Below, piece by piece: positions 16,702 to 26,371 of a stretch of DNA of 64,000 nt. How positions within the stretch are numbered: the stretch's first letter is position 1; the number at the start of each line of letters is the position of its first letter. A model generated the notes under the pieces. It ran no database searches. It saw only the letters and a list, made by a program, of their open reading frames with translations, and had not been told where the DNA came from. The DNA comes from Kribbella italica (lineage in GTDB: Bacteria > Actinomycetota > Actinomycetes > Propionibacteriales > Kribbellaceae). The stretch is taken from positions 5,952,001 through 6,016,000 of the forward strand of contig NZ_JACHMY010000001.1 in assembly GCF_014205135.1 (NCBI RefSeq), written 5' to 3'. The position numbers and the translations under genes are program-made.

Positions 16702-17496
16702 TCAGGCCAGGTGGGCCGCCGCCGAGCGCGCGATCGCCTCGAAGTTGGCGGGCTTGATGCCCTTGCCCATCTCGCGGAACGCGACCACCGACACGATCGC
16801 GCCCTTGCGCGTCACGGCGTACGGGAAGCCACCGTCCTCGCTGCCCTGGTCCGACGGCAGCGGGTAGTCGTACCAGCGGACGATCCGGGTCGCGTCGCCG
16901 ACCGCGACCGCGCGGTCCTCGGTGATCTTGCGCGCGTGCGTCGGAGCCGGCCGGGCCGACTTGCAGGACGCGATCGTCTTCAGGATCTCCTCGTACGCCG
17001 CCTTGGCCGACGCCGCGTCCTTGTACCGCGTCAGCCACTGGCCGCCGGACGCGTCGAGCCCGTTGGTGTAGTTGCGGCTGAGCGCGCCGAGCACGCCGTC
17101 GCCGCGGGTCGATCCGCGGCCACAGATCGGCGTACTGGCGCTGCCGGCGGTCGCGGCCCAGCCGCGCTTGGGGTCGCCCTTGGCGACCTCGCCGCCGGTC
17201 AGCAGCATGGAGTTGGTCAGGCGGATCGGCTTGAGCGGTGTCGGTGTCTCCACTGGTTTTCCCGGAGTCTTGGTCGGCGTGGGTCCGCCGGTGGGGGTCG
17301 TGGTAGGCGTCACCGCCGGGGTCGCCGAGGGCGTCGCGGACGGTGTCTGGGTCGGCGTCAGGCTCGGCGCCGGCGTGTCGATCGAAACGGCCGGTCCCCC
17401 GGAACCGTCCGTTCCCGGCGTGTCGCTGCCGCACGCGACCAGCGCCAACGGCAGCACGGCCAGTCCGGCCGCGTACTTCCATCCCCGTACGGACAT
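16702..17496 (-). CDS. Secreted lipoprotein with Thr/Pro linker
   Basis: 264 aa. Signal peptide ending in the lipobox LALVAC (Cys22), then a Thr/Pro-rich spacer to about 90, then a globular domain of about 170 residues (LTNSMLLTGGEV..., WLTRYKDAASAKAAYEEI, CKSARP) similar in style to PknH-type extracellular sensor domains of actinobacteria. Two Cys in the domain may form a disulfide. Anchored outside the membrane; ligand unknown. Confidence 0.7.
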   Translation of the reverse strand: MSVRGWKYAAGLAVLPLALVACGSDTPGTDGSGGPAVSIDTPAPSLTPTQTPSATPSATPAVTPTTTPTGGPTPTKTPGKPVETPTPLKPIRLTNSMLLTGGEVAKGDPKRGWAATAGSASTPICGRGSTRGDGVLGALSRNYTNGLDASGGQWLTRYKDAASAKAAYEEILKTIASCKSARPAPTHARKITEDRAVAVGDATRIVRWYDYPLPSDQGSEDGGFPYAVTRKGAIVSVVAFREMGKGIKPANFEAIARSAAAHLA

Positions 17497-17586
17497 CTCG
17501 TCAACCTTCTGCTCGTCACTCCTCGACCAGATGGACGCTAGCGAGCACGGTTTGGTTCACCCCGGATATTGCGCCGGTTTCGTGTC

Positions 17587-18366
17587 TCAGTTCCCGATCA
17601 CCGCGAGCACGGCCGCGTGGTCCGACGGCCAGACGCCGTCGACGGGTGCGGTGCCAGTACGCCGTACGCCGGTCACGCGCCCGAGCCCGTCGGCCTTCGG
17701 CGGACCGAGGTGGATGTAGTCGACCCGAGCGCTCGGGGTGAACGTCTTCGCGACGTACGGGTTGGCGGCGTCCCAGGTCGGCCCGGCCTCGTCGGCGTAC
17801 TCCCACGCGTCGATCAGCGTCAGCCCCGGTACGGCGGGCGCCGTCCGTACGCCGCTGAACAGGCGGAGCTCGTCGGAGTCCGGTACGGCGTTGAAGTCGC
17901 CGGTCACCACCGGCGGGTGCTGATGCGGGCGCTCGGCAACGAACGCCGCGAGCGCGCGGACCTGGGCGCAGCGCACGGCCGAGGCGTGCAGCGGAGCCTC
18001 CAGATGCGTGGTGAAGAAGGGGATCCCGCCGGTCAGCGCGAAGAGCGCGTTGCGCCCCTCGGTCCCCGGCAGCTCCAGCACCGCGGGCTCCACCAGGGGC
18101 TGCCGGCTCAGCAGAGCGTTGCCCACGGCAACCGATGGGTCGCCGCCACGTCGTTGCCACAGCTCGGGCCTGCTCAGCGGCGCGAACGCCCAGTGCATTC
18201 CCAGCTCGGCCGCGATCAGTCCCGCCTGGTTCTCGTCGTCCGTCGCCCAGACCTCCTGCAGCCCGATCAGGTCGGCGTCGGCCTCCCTCAGGACGGCGAG
18301 GATCGCCGCCGCGCGGTCCTCCCAGGGCCCGAAGCGCCACCACAGGTTCCAGGTCAGGACCTTCAA
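17587..18366 (-). CDS. Endonuclease/exonuclease/phosphatase (EEP) family protein
   Basis: 259 aa metal-dependent phosphodiesterase or phosphatase of the DNase I-like fold. All active-site motifs are present: WNLWW, GLQEVW (Glu), TTHLE (His), GDFNAVPDS (Asp/Asn), VDYIHLG and PSDHAAV. The start is a TTG at 18366 that overlaps the upstream SDR stop (TTGA), placing the ORF at KVLTWNL as usual for the family. The substrate is unknown. Confidence 0.85.
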   Translation of the reverse strand: MKVLTWNLWWRFGPWEDRAAAILAVLREADADLIGLQEVWATDDENQAGLIAAELGMHWAFAPLSRPELWQRRGGDPSVAVGNALLSRQPLVEPAVLELPGTEGRNALFALTGGIPFFTTHLEAPLHASAVRCAQVRALAAFVAERPHQHPPVVTGDFNAVPDSDELRLFSGVRTAPAVPGLTLIDAWEYADEAGPTWDAANPYVAKTFTPSARVDYIHLGPPKADGLGRVTGVRRTGTAPVDGVWPSDHAAVLAVIGN

Positions 18367-19130
18367 CCGCGGCGGCGTCCGTCCAGGCCGAGAGTGGAGA
18401 AGCGTGCGATCAGGCTCCGCGGCACGTAGCGCGCGCCGGCAGAGATCAGCTTGTAGCGCCAGGTCGGGATCGAGATCGCCTTGCCCCGCATCAGGTCCTT
18501 CCAGGCCTCGTCGACCAGGTCGGTCGCGTCCAGCCAGAGGAACGACGGGACGACGGTCTTGTCCATCCCCATCCGCTCGTGGAACTCGGTGTGCACGAAC
18601 CCCGGCGCGAGCGCCATCACCGCGACCCCCTTGGCGTGCAGCTCGATCGCGAGCCCGGCGGAGAAGTTCGTCACCCAGGACTTGTGCGCGCTGTACGTCC
18701 CGCGCGGCACGAACCCGGCCACCGACGACACGTTCACCACCGCGCCGGATCCCCGCTCGATCATCGGCAGCACCGCGGCGTGCGTCAGCCGCAGGACGAC
18801 GCGCACCAGCAGGTCGAGCTGCTTCTCCTCCTGTTCGACCGGGTTCGCCCAGAACGGCTTCTTCTGCCCGAACCCGGCGTTGTTCACCAGCACCTCGATC
18901 GGCCCGTCCGCGAACCGCCGTTCGACCACCGCCAGCTCGGCCGGGTCCGTGAGGTCGGCCGCCAGCACCTCGCACGCCACCCCGTGCAGCCGGCTGATCT
19001 CGGTCGCGACCTCCTTCAGCCGGCTCTCGTCCCGAGCCACCAGCACCAGGTCGTACCCCTCCCGAGCCAGCTTGTCCGCAAAGGCCCGCCCGATCCCCGC
19101 CGTGGGCCCGGTCACCAGCGCAGTCGCCAC
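18363..19130 (-). CDS. Short-chain dehydrogenase/reductase
   Basis: 255 aa. TGPTAGIGRAFA cofactor loop, NNAG, Ser in VNVSSVAG, catalytic YSAHK and the PGFVHTEF segment. It resembles actinobacterial SDRs of the DltE/KduD-like group acting on lipids or unknown ketones. Translationally coupled to the EEP gene. Confidence 0.88.
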   Translation of the reverse strand: MATALVTGPTAGIGRAFADKLAREGYDLVLVARDESRLKEVATEISRLHGVACEVLAADLTDPAELAVVERRFADGPIEVLVNNAGFGQKKPFWANPVEQEEKQLDLLVRVVLRLTHAAVLPMIERGSGAVVNVSSVAGFVPRGTYSAHKSWVTNFSAGLAIELHAKGVAVMALAPGFVHTEFHERMGMDKTVVPSFLWLDATDLVDEAWKDLMRGKAISIPTWRYKLISAGARYVPRSLIARFSTLGLDGRRRG

Positions 19131-19166
19131 GCCACTATCCCTCCGTCGGTGAATGCCCCCAGTCTG

Positions 19167-20003
19167 TCACTCCTTGACGGCTCCCGCGGTGAGGCCTTGG
19201 ACGATGTAACGGCTGGCCACGGCGAACAGGATCATGGTGGGGATGATCGAGAGGACGGCGGCGGCCGACATCGAGCCCCAGTCGATGTTGTAGCTGGAGA
19301 TGAAGCCGTTCAGCGCGGCCGGGACGGTCTTGTTGCTGTCGCTGTTGAGCAGCGTGACCGACAGGAACAGCTCGTTCCAGCAGTTCACGAAGTTGAAGAT
19401 GAACGACGCGGCGATGCCGGGCGTCATCACCGGGACCAGCACCCGGAAGAGCGCGGACAGCCGCGAGCAGCCGTCGACCATCGCGGCCTCTTCCAACGAG
19501 GCCGGCACGTTCTCGAAGAAGCCCCGGAGCATCACCGTGCAGAGCGGGATCGAGACCGCGACGTACACGAGCACGAGGCCCGCGCGGCTGTCGACCAGGT
19601 ACAGCCTGGTCATCAGGATGTAGAGCGACCCCAGCGCGATGAAGCCGGGGATCATCTGGGTGACCAGGAAGGCGCCCATCACGGCACCCTTGGAGACGAA
19701 CTCGAACCGCGCCAGCACGTACGCCGCCAGCAGCGACACCACGGTCGCCAGCGCGGCCGCGACCAGCGACACGATCAGGCTGTTGCCGATGAACACCCCG
19801 AAGTTCGACTGCTCGAACAGCCCGGTGTAGTTGTCCAGCGAGAAGTCCGTCGGCCAGTACTTCAGCGGGTAGGCGAAGATCGACCCGGGGTCCTTGAACG
19901 ACGTGACCAGGATCCAGTACAGCGGGAACACCGTGATCAGCAGGCAGATCCCGAGCCCGGTGAACTTCGCGACCTTGCCGGCCAGGGTCTGGTCGAGAAT
20001 CAT
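19167..20003 (-). CDS. Carbohydrate ABC transporter permease (MalG-like)
   Basis: 278 aa, six membrane segments. The EAA loop (LEEAAMVDGCSRLSALFRVLVPVMTPG) contacts the ATPase. ATG 20003 overlaps the stop of the first permease gene (ATGA), and a longer frame upstream is a shadow. No ATPase gene is nearby, so a shared MsiK-type ATPase is likely, as in other actinobacteria. Confidence 0.92.
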   Translation of the reverse strand: MILDQTLAGKVAKFTGLGICLLITVFPLYWILVTSFKDPGSIFAYPLKYWPTDFSLDNYTGLFEQSNFGVFIGNSLIVSLVAAALATVVSLLAAYVLARFEFVSKGAVMGAFLVTQMIPGFIALGSLYILMTRLYLVDSRAGLVLVYVAVSIPLCTVMLRGFFENVPASLEEAAMVDGCSRLSALFRVLVPVMTPGIAASFIFNFVNCWNELFLSVTLLNSDSNKTVPAALNGFISSYNIDWGSMSAAAVLSIIPTMILFAVASRYIVQGLTAGAVKE

Positions 20004-20980
20004 CCGGCCACCACCTTCCGTCGGGTGCGCGGGGTCCGGGTGCGGACCGAGAGCAGGTAGAAGATCGCGAACAGCAGCAGCACGAACACCACCATCACGC
20101 CCATCGCGGAGGCCCGGCCGTAGTCGCCCTCCTGGGTCACCTGGATCATGTACGACGTGACGATGTGCGTCTCGTTCGCGGGTCCGCCACCGGTCATGCC
20201 GAAGATCAGCTCGGGCGAGTTGAACGTCCAGATCACCCGCAGCAGCACGGTCAGCGCGAGCGTGGTCCGGATCGACGGGATCGTGATGCTGAACAGCGTC
20301 CGGACCTTGCCGGCGCCGTCGATCGCGGACGCCTCGTACAGCTCGTCCGGCACCGACTGCAGCGCGGCCAGGATCATGATCGCGAAGAACGTCACGCCGT
20401 ACCAGACGTTCGCGGCGATCACCGCGACCATCGCGTACTTCGCGTCGGCCAGCCAGGGCACGGGCGTGTCGATCAGGTGCGTCTTCATCAGCAGGTCGTT
20501 GACCACGCCGAACTCGCCGTTGAACATCCAGCGGAACAGGATCCCGATCAGGAAGCCCGACACCGCCCACGGGAAGAACACCAGCGCCTGGTACGCACCG
20601 CGGAAGCGGAACTTCCGCCGCAGCCAGAGCGCCATCGTGAACCCGATCAGGAACTGCGGCACCAGCGACCCGACCACCCAGACGATCGAGTTGCGCACGG
20701 TGCCGCGGAACATCTCGTCGCCGACCAGCGTGCGGAAGTTCTTCAGCCCGACCCAGGAGGTGTCGGACAGGTCGTTCAGGTTGTAGTTGCGGAAGGCCAT
20801 CGAGATGCCGTTCAGCAACGGGTAGTAGGTGAACAGCCCGACGAACACGATCGCGGGCAGCATGAAGGCGAGCAGCACCAGCGCGGTCCGGCCGCTGAAG
20901 CGCCGCCGTCCTCCGGCCGGGGGCCGCGAGCCCGCCGTACGGCGGGAGCTCGCGGCCGGCCGGGTGTCAGTCACGGCCAT
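20000..20980 (-). CDS. Carbohydrate ABC transporter permease (MalF-like)
   Basis: 326 aa. Basic, low-complexity N-terminus (about 1-30), then six membrane segments and the EAA loop (YEASAIDGAGKVRTLFSITIPSI). It follows the binding-protein gene by 3 bases and forms the heterodimer with the MalG-like partner. Confidence 0.92.
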   Translation of the reverse strand: MAVTDTRPAASSRRTAGSRPPAGGRRRFSGRTALVLLAFMLPAIVFVGLFTYYPLLNGISMAFRNYNLNDLSDTSWVGLKNFRTLVGDEMFRGTVRNSIVWVVGSLVPQFLIGFTMALWLRRKFRFRGAYQALVFFPWAVSGFLIGILFRWMFNGEFGVVNDLLMKTHLIDTPVPWLADAKYAMVAVIAANVWYGVTFFAIMILAALQSVPDELYEASAIDGAGKVRTLFSITIPSIRTTLALTVLLRVIWTFNSPELIFGMTGGGPANETHIVTSYMIQVTQEGDYGRASAMGVMVVFVLLLFAIFYLLSVRTRTPRTRRKVVAG

Positions 20981-20983
20981 GAA

Positions 20984-22297
20984 TCAGTTCCCGGCCCACT
21001 TCTTGGTCCAGTACGCGTCCCAGTCCTGCAGGATCTCGGCCGGCTGGGCCTTCCCGGTGATCAGCTTCTGCACGTCGGCGTCGGCCTTGTTGCCCCACTC
21101 GGTCGACCACGGCACGCCGCGCGGCTGGGTGACGACGACGTAGGTCTCCGGCGAGGAGTTCATCGCGACGTACGACGCCCACGGGCCGTCCTTGAAGAAC
21201 GGGTCGTCGGCGGCCGACTTGAGGATCGGGACCAGGCTGTTCTCCTTGGAGAACGTCAGCGCGGGGTCGCCCGAGGTGAGGAACTTGACCAGCTTGACCG
21301 CCTCGGCCTTGTGCTCGCTGCCCTGCGCGACACCCCAGCCGGCGTTGGCCAGCGGCTGCGCGGCCTTACCGGTCGGGCCGACCGGCAGCGGCGCGGTGCC
21401 CCACTGGTCCTCCTTGATCGTCTTGGACTCGCGGACCGTGGCGATCACCTCGGGGTCCTGGAGCAGGAAGCCCGTCGTACCGGAGGTGAAGCCCTGCACC
21501 ATCTCCGGGTAGCCCCAGCTGACCGAGGACGGCGGGGACGCGTTCTTGAACAGGTCGACGTACAGGTTCAGCGCGTCGACCGCCTTCGGCGACGAGAAGA
21601 TCGTCTTGCCGCTGGTCAGCTTGAACGCGTTGTCCTTGTTGATGTCGTCGATCACGTAGCCGGAGATCACCGCGATCGCGTTGCCGGCGCCACCGAGCCC
21701 GCCGCGGAACGAGTAGCCGTACTTGTTCTTGGTCGGGTCGTTGATCTTCTTGGCCTGCTCGACCATCTCCGACCAGCTCTTCGGCGGCCCGGCGAACCCG
21801 GCCTGCTGGACGAGGTCCTTGCGGTAGAACAGCGACAGGCCGTAGAAGCCGTACGGGACCATGTACGACTTGCCGCCCTGCTGCGTCACGGCGAGCGCGT
21901 TCGGCGTCAGCGCCTGCAGGCCGTCCCAGTCCTTCAGGTCCGGGGCCATGTCGTAGATCCACTTGTTGGTCGAGAACGGCCCGACCGTGGTGTCGCGGAC
22001 CTCGAGCACGTCGACGCCCTTGCCGGACTGCAGCATCTGCGTGATCTTCTGGTCGGCCTGGTTGGTCGGCGGCGAGATCAGCTGGACCTTGACGCCGGAG
22101 TTGGCCGCCTCGAAGTCGGCGATCAGCTTCTTCAGCAGCGCCGTACGGGTCGGGTTGGTCAGGCTCTCGACCATCTGGAGCTTGACCTCACCGCCGCTCT
22201 GGGCCTTCTCGGCCGGGCCGGGACCGCAGGCGCTGAGGACCAGCGTGGCGGCGGCGAGCGCGGCGGTCAGAGGTGCGAGCATCTGTCGGTGACGCAT
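20984..22297 (-). CDS. Sugar-binding lipoprotein of ABC importer
   Basis: 437 aa extracellular solute-binding protein. Signal peptide with lipobox LVLSAC, then the family-1 fold (VESLTNPTRTALLKKLIADFEAAN, VDVLEVRDTTVGPF). ATG 22297 is preceded by GAGGAG. It is the first gene of the importer operon, divergent from a FadR/GntR gene. The sugar is not evident; the near-by secreted alpha-glucanase makes oligoglucosides possible. Confidence 0.9.
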   Translation of the reverse strand: MRHRQMLAPLTAALAAATLVLSACGPGPAEKAQSGGEVKLQMVESLTNPTRTALLKKLIADFEAANSGVKVQLISPPTNQADQKITQMLQSGKGVDVLEVRDTTVGPFSTNKWIYDMAPDLKDWDGLQALTPNALAVTQQGGKSYMVPYGFYGLSLFYRKDLVQQAGFAGPPKSWSEMVEQAKKINDPTKNKYGYSFRGGLGGAGNAIAVISGYVIDDINKDNAFKLTSGKTIFSSPKAVDALNLYVDLFKNASPPSSVSWGYPEMVQGFTSGTTGFLLQDPEVIATVRESKTIKEDQWGTAPLPVGPTGKAAQPLANAGWGVAQGSEHKAEAVKLVKFLTSGDPALTFSKENSLVPILKSAADDPFFKDGPWASYVAMNSSPETYVVVTQPRGVPWSTEWGNKADADVQKLITGKAQPAEILQDWDAYWTKKWAGN

Positions 22298-22418
22298 GGC
22301 GCTTCTCCTCAGGGGATGTGGGCCAGGAGCAGGGGACATCAGACGAATCGGTCAATCGTTGTCCGCACATTAACCGGGTTCGCGCGGGCTGGACAAGAAC
22401 TCGCCGAAGATGTGACCG

Positions 22419-22437
22419 TAAGTGGTCTGAGGACTTA
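22419..22437. promoter_or_regulatory. Candidate GntR operator
   Basis: TAAGTGGTCTGAGGACTTA pairs at 7 of 9 positions around a central T, between the divergent importer and GntR starts, 46 bases before the regulator ATG. Assignment to this regulator is by position. Confidence 0.4.
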
Positions 22438-22482
22438 ACATCAGTACGCCGGTACGTCGGCCGGCAAGGGGAGGAGGCGGCG

Positions 22483-23181
22483 ATGGCGGCGACTGATCGC
22501 GCGCTGACCGGTCTGCGGCAGATGATCGCGTCCGGCGAGCTCGGCCCGGGGGCGAAGTTCCCGCCCGAGCCGGAACTGTGCGACCACCTCGGGGTGTCCC
22601 GCAGCTCGTTGCGCGAGGCCACCCGATCGCTGGCCGCGCTGGGCGTGATCGAGTCCCGGCACGGCTCGGGGACGTACGTGTCCGCGCTCGACCCGGCCGA
22701 GATCATCAGCCGGTTCTCGCTGTCGGTCGAGCTGATCCCGCTGGAAGGCGTGCTGCAGCTGCTCGAGGTCCGGCGGATCCTGGAGGCGCACGCGACCGCG
22801 GCCGCCGCCGCGCGGCAGGACCCGGCGCTCGCTTCAAGACTCGCGGACATTCTCGACCGGCTGGAGAAGACCACCGACGCCGCCGAGATCCAGTCGCTGG
22901 ACGCCGAGTTCCACGGCGCGATCTGCGAGGCCGGCGGCAATCCGACCGTGACCGCGCTGACCGGTGTGATCCGCGGGCGCGGCGGGCACTACCGGATCTT
23001 CGAACCGGGTGCGGACTTCGACGCGATCAAGCGGACCAGCGATCTCGGTCACCGCGCGATCCTCGCCGCGATCGCCCACCGCGATCCGGCCGCGGCGGCC
23101 ACCGCCGCGTCGGCGCACATCGCGCAGACCGAGCTGTGGCTGCGAGCGCTGCGGCCGGTGCCGCAGGTCGATCTGCCTTAG
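22483..23181 (+). CDS. FadR-type GntR family regulator
   Basis: 232 aa. N-terminal wHTH (FPPEPELCDHLGVSRSSLREATRSLAALGVIESRHGSGTYV) and an all-helical FCD domain with metal-type residues (DAEFHGAIC, RTSDLGHRAILAAI). ATG 22483 has GGGGAGGAGG upstream; longer frames are unsupported. It probably represses the divergent sugar importer. Its stop overlaps that of the convergent EamA gene. Confidence 0.9.
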   Translation: MAATDRALTGLRQMIASGELGPGAKFPPEPELCDHLGVSRSSLREATRSLAALGVIESRHGSGTYVSALDPAEIISRFSLSVELIPLEGVLQLLEVRRILEAHATAAAAARQDPALASRLADILDRLEKTTDAAEIQSLDAEFHGAICEAGGNPTVTALTGVIRGRGGHYRIFEPGADFDAIKRTSDLGHRAILAAIAHRDPAAAATAASAHIAQTELWLRALRPVPQVDLP

Positions 23182-24044
23182 GCTATTGCGATCGCGACGA
23201 TGCCGGCCAGTACGACGGCGCTGCCGATCAGTCTGCGTCGTGCGTCTGCTTCACCCAGGACCAGCCATGCGGCCAGACCACTGAGCACGATGCTCACCTC
23301 GCGCGCCGGCGCGACCAGGCTGACCGGCGCGAGGCGCATCGCGTACAGGACCGTCAGGTACGCGATCGGCGACAGCAGTCCGACGGCGAGGATCTCGCGC
23401 CAGTTCTCCTTCCAGAGCAGGCGGAGCGGCTCCGGCTTGCTCAGCACCTGGGGTGCGAGCAGCAGACTCTGCAGGATCGACGCGGCCCCGAAGTAGATCA
23501 GCGGCGGCACGGCCAGGTCGGTCACGGAGAACGCGTCCCACAGGGTGTACGCCGCGATCAGCGCGCCGGTTGCCACGCCGTACACGATGCCGGCCTTCAC
23601 CCCGCCACGCGCCGATTGTTGCCTACGGCCACCACTGATGCCGAGCACGCCGGCGATGATCAGCGCGGCGCCGATCAGGCCGAGCACGCCGGGCCGCTCG
23701 CCAAGGAGGAGCACGGCGAAGGCGACCGACAGCAGCGGGCCGGTTCCTCGGGCGACCGGGTAGACGACGGAGAGGTCGCCGACGTCGTACCCGCGTTGCA
23801 GGACGATGCCGTAGCCGATGTGCAGCACGGCCGTGACCAGGGCCGCGACGAGCCAGTTCCAGTGCGGGTGCACGTCCGAGGTGATCAGCGCGATCACGAG
23901 GGCGGGGAGCAGGAGGATACTGGCGGCCGTGTAGTAGGACCAGACGAACGCCGCGCCGCCACGTCGTACACGCTTGGCCGCGAAGTTCCAGGCGGCGTGC
24001 AGGACGGCGGCACCGAGGACCAGGGACAGAGCTGTTGAGTTCAC
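23178..24044 (-). CDS. EamA/DMT family transporter
   Basis: 288 aa with about ten membrane segments in two EamA halves (LGAAVLHAAWNFAAKR... and AAYTLWDAFSV...). GTG 24044 starts the hydrophobic first helix; the very long frame upstream is antisense to the glucanase gene. Probably a drug or metabolite exporter; the substrate is unknown. Confidence 0.85.
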   Translation of the reverse strand: MNSTALSLVLGAAVLHAAWNFAAKRVRRGGAAFVWSYYTAASILLLPALVIALITSDVHPHWNWLVAALVTAVLHIGYGIVLQRGYDVGDLSVVYPVARGTGPLLSVAFAVLLLGERPGVLGLIGAALIIAGVLGISGGRRQQSARGGVKAGIVYGVATGALIAAYTLWDAFSVTDLAVPPLIYFGAASILQSLLLAPQVLSKPEPLRLLWKENWREILAVGLLSPIAYLTVLYAMRLAPVSLVAPAREVSIVLSGLAAWLVLGEADARRRLIGSAVVLAGIVAIAIA

Positions 24045-24161
24045 CGCCTGACAGTCTCCCACCGGCTTCGATTGCCCGGAAATTACTTTCTGATGTCGAG
24101 ATCTTGCAACGATCCGTCGTGCAGCCGTACTGTCCGGGCACCAACGTCCGAGGGGGTCCCC

Positions 24162-26135
24162 TTGTCCCACCACCCGAGGTTCCGTCGCCGCCTGGCGGTG
24201 ACCAGCGTCGTGATCGGCGCTTTGCTGTCCGGTTCGGCGCTGACCGCCAGTGCTGTCAGTCGCCCGGCTCCCCGTGAGACGCGCGCCGGCCTCGACCCGG
24301 CGCTCGTCCAGGGGCGCGGCGCGACCGTCCCGTTCGTTGAGCAGGAGGCCGAGAACGCCTACACCAACGGCGAGCGGATCGGCCCGAGCCGCGAGGCCTA
24401 CACACTGCCCGCCGAGGCCTCCGGGCGGACCGCCGTACGGCTCACCGAGCGTGGCCAGTACGTCGAGTTCACGCTCACGCAGCCCGCGAACGCACTGACG
24501 CTGCGCTACAGCATCCCGGACACCGCGGACGGCGGCGGCCTGCGCGCGCCGCTCGACGTGACGGTCAACGGCAAGCGCAAGCAGACGATGACGCTGACCT
24601 CGGAGTACGCCTGGCTGTACGGGATGTACCCGTTCTCCAACGACCCGGATGTCGACCCGAACCCGGGCTGGTGGAAGCCGGAGCCGGACCCGGTGACCAA
24701 GCCGTTCCGGCCGAACCACTTCTACGACGAGCAGCGGCTGCTGCTCGGGAAGACCTATCGCGCGGGCGATCGGGTGCGGTTCGAGATCCCGCGGCACACG
24801 CCGGCGTCCTGGTACGTGCTGGACGTCGCGGACTTCGAGCTGGTCGCCGCTGCCAAGCGGGCCCCTGCTCGGTCGCTGGACATCCGGCTGTTCGGTGCTG
24901 ATCCGACCGGGCGGCGGGATGCGGCGCCGGCGATCGATCGGGCTGTCGCGGCGGCTCGGAAGATCGGGTGGTCGGTGTTCATCCCGGCGGGGACGTTCCA
25001 GGTGAACCGGCACATCGTCGTCGACAAGGTGACGATCCAGGGCGCGGGGAACTGGTGGTCGATCATCAAGGGGTCGGTGCTTCCGTTGGCCGAGCCGGCG
25101 CCGGACAAGTCGGTGCACTCGGCGCCCGGGTTCTACGGGAAGTACGCCGCGGACGGTGGAAGTACGCGCGTGCACCTGGCCGACTTCGCGATCGAGAGCG
25201 ACGTCCGGGACCGGATCGACACCGACCAGGTGAACGGCGTCGGCGGTGCGATCGGTGGTGGCTCGTCGATCCGCGGGCTGTACCTGCACCACACCAAGGT
25301 CGGGATCTGGCTGGACGGCCCGATGGACGGGCTGCTGATCCGCGACAACATCATCGTCGACCAGATCGCGGACGGGATGAACCTGCATCTCGGTGTTTCG
25401 AACGTCCGCGCGACGAACAACTTCGTCCGGAACAGCGGGGACGACGGGCTGGCGATGTGGTCCGAGGTGAACTCCGCCGGCCTGGTCAACCACAACAACG
25501 TCTACGACCACAACACGGTCCAGACGCCGGTGCTGGCGAACAACATCGCGATCTACGGCGGCCGCGACAACGCCGTCACCGACAACCTGGTCGCCGACCC
25601 GATCCGCGAGGGCAGCACGCTGCACGCCGGCTCCCGCTTCACCTCCACGCCGTTCGAGGGCAAGCTCGTCTTCGCCCGCAACACGACGGTCCGCGGCGCG
25701 CCCCGAGACCTCAACTGGGACCTCGGCCTGGGCGCGATCTGGCTCTACGCCCTCCAGTCCGACATGGAAGGCCAGATCGAGATCACCGACAGCTCGTTCC
25801 TCGACTCGACGTACAACGCCTTCCTGTTCGTCGTCGACTGGCCGGTCAAGGACGAGTACTCGCTGTCCAACGTCACGGTGAAGAACATCCGCGTCGACGG
25901 CACCGGCACCAACGTCGTCAACGCCCGCGTCGGCGGCTCCGCCACCTTCGAGAACGTCGACGCCCGCAACGTAGGAGCCCCCTTCATCAACAACTGCGGC
26001 ACCTTCCACTTCAACGGCCCACCCGAGTTCGACGTCGACCTCCTCCAAGGCAACGACGGCAACTGGACCAACGCCACCTGGTGCGAGGACCGCCCACCCG
26101 TCGTACCTCCACCAGCACCGACCCCCTGGAACTAA
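24162..26135 (+). CDS. Secreted GH87-like alpha-1,3-glucanase/mycodextranase with CBM35-like domain
   Basis: About 657 aa. TTG 24162 is chosen: AGGGGGT lies just upstream and it begins a proper signal peptide (MSHHPRFRRRLAV..., cut after TASA). A CBM35-like domain (about 50-210; VEQEAENAYTNG, VADFELV) precedes a right-handed beta-helix (about 220-640) with FGADPTGRRDAAPAI, DQVNGVGGAIGGGS, GPMDGLLIRDN, NSGDDGLAMWSE and ANNIAIYGGRDN, which I recognise from GH87 enzymes. The catalytic Asp residues in DGMN and GDDGLA are kept. It should cut alpha-1,3-glucan outside the cell. Confidence 0.8.
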   Translation: MSHHPRFRRRLAVTSVVIGALLSGSALTASAVSRPAPRETRAGLDPALVQGRGATVPFVEQEAENAYTNGERIGPSREAYTLPAEASGRTAVRLTERGQYVEFTLTQPANALTLRYSIPDTADGGGLRAPLDVTVNGKRKQTMTLTSEYAWLYGMYPFSNDPDVDPNPGWWKPEPDPVTKPFRPNHFYDEQRLLLGKTYRAGDRVRFEIPRHTPASWYVLDVADFELVAAAKRAPARSLDIRLFGADPTGRRDAAPAIDRAVAAARKIGWSVFIPAGTFQVNRHIVVDKVTIQGAGNWWSIIKGSVLPLAEPAPDKSVHSAPGFYGKYAADGGSTRVHLADFAIESDVRDRIDTDQVNGVGGAIGGGSSIRGLYLHHTKVGIWLDGPMDGLLIRDNIIVDQIADGMNLHLGVSNVRATNNFVRNSGDDGLAMWSEVNSAGLVNHNNVYDHNTVQTPVLANNIAIYGGRDNAVTDNLVADPIREGSTLHAGSRFTSTPFEGKLVFARNTTVRGAPRDLNWDLGLGAIWLYALQSDMEGQIEITDSSFLDSTYNAFLFVVDWPVKDEYSLSNVTVKNIRVDGTGTNVVNARVGGSATFENVDARNVGAPFINNCGTFHFNGPPEFDVDLLQGNDGNWTNATWCEDRPPVVPPPAPTPWN

Positions 26136-26143
26136 CCCCAGCC

Positions 26144-26177
26144 GCCGCGCCGCCTCTCCCCTCCGAGGCGGCGCGGC
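26144..26177 (+). terminator. Terminator hairpin after glucanase gene
   Basis: GCCGCGCCGCCTC (26144-26156) pairs perfectly with GAGGCGGCGCGGC (26165-26177) around 8 bases, 9 bases past the stop. No T-run follows, as is common in this GC range. The remaining 26178-26359 holds no gene that I can support. Confidence 0.7.
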
Positions 26178-26359
26178 AAGCCCCACGTTTCCGCGGCCCC
26201 TGCGGCGCCCGCGAAGCGTGGCGCTCCAGGGCGACCCGCCTCCTCCCCCCAAACCTGTGCGAATCGAGCAGCGATCCCGCGCGAAGCGGGGTGCCGGGGG
26301 CCCACCGCCCCTCGCCGCGCCGCCTTGGACACCCCCGACCACGCCGCGGTTCGGCGTAC

Positions 26360-26365
26360 TAGGGT
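26360..26365 (+). promoter_or_regulatory. -10 box of a likely leaderless mRNA (aminotransferase gene)
   Basis: TAGGGT lies 6 bases before ATG 26372, with no Shine-Dalgarno between; transcription probably begins at or next to the start codon. Confidence 0.45.
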
Positions 26366-26371
26366 CGGGGT

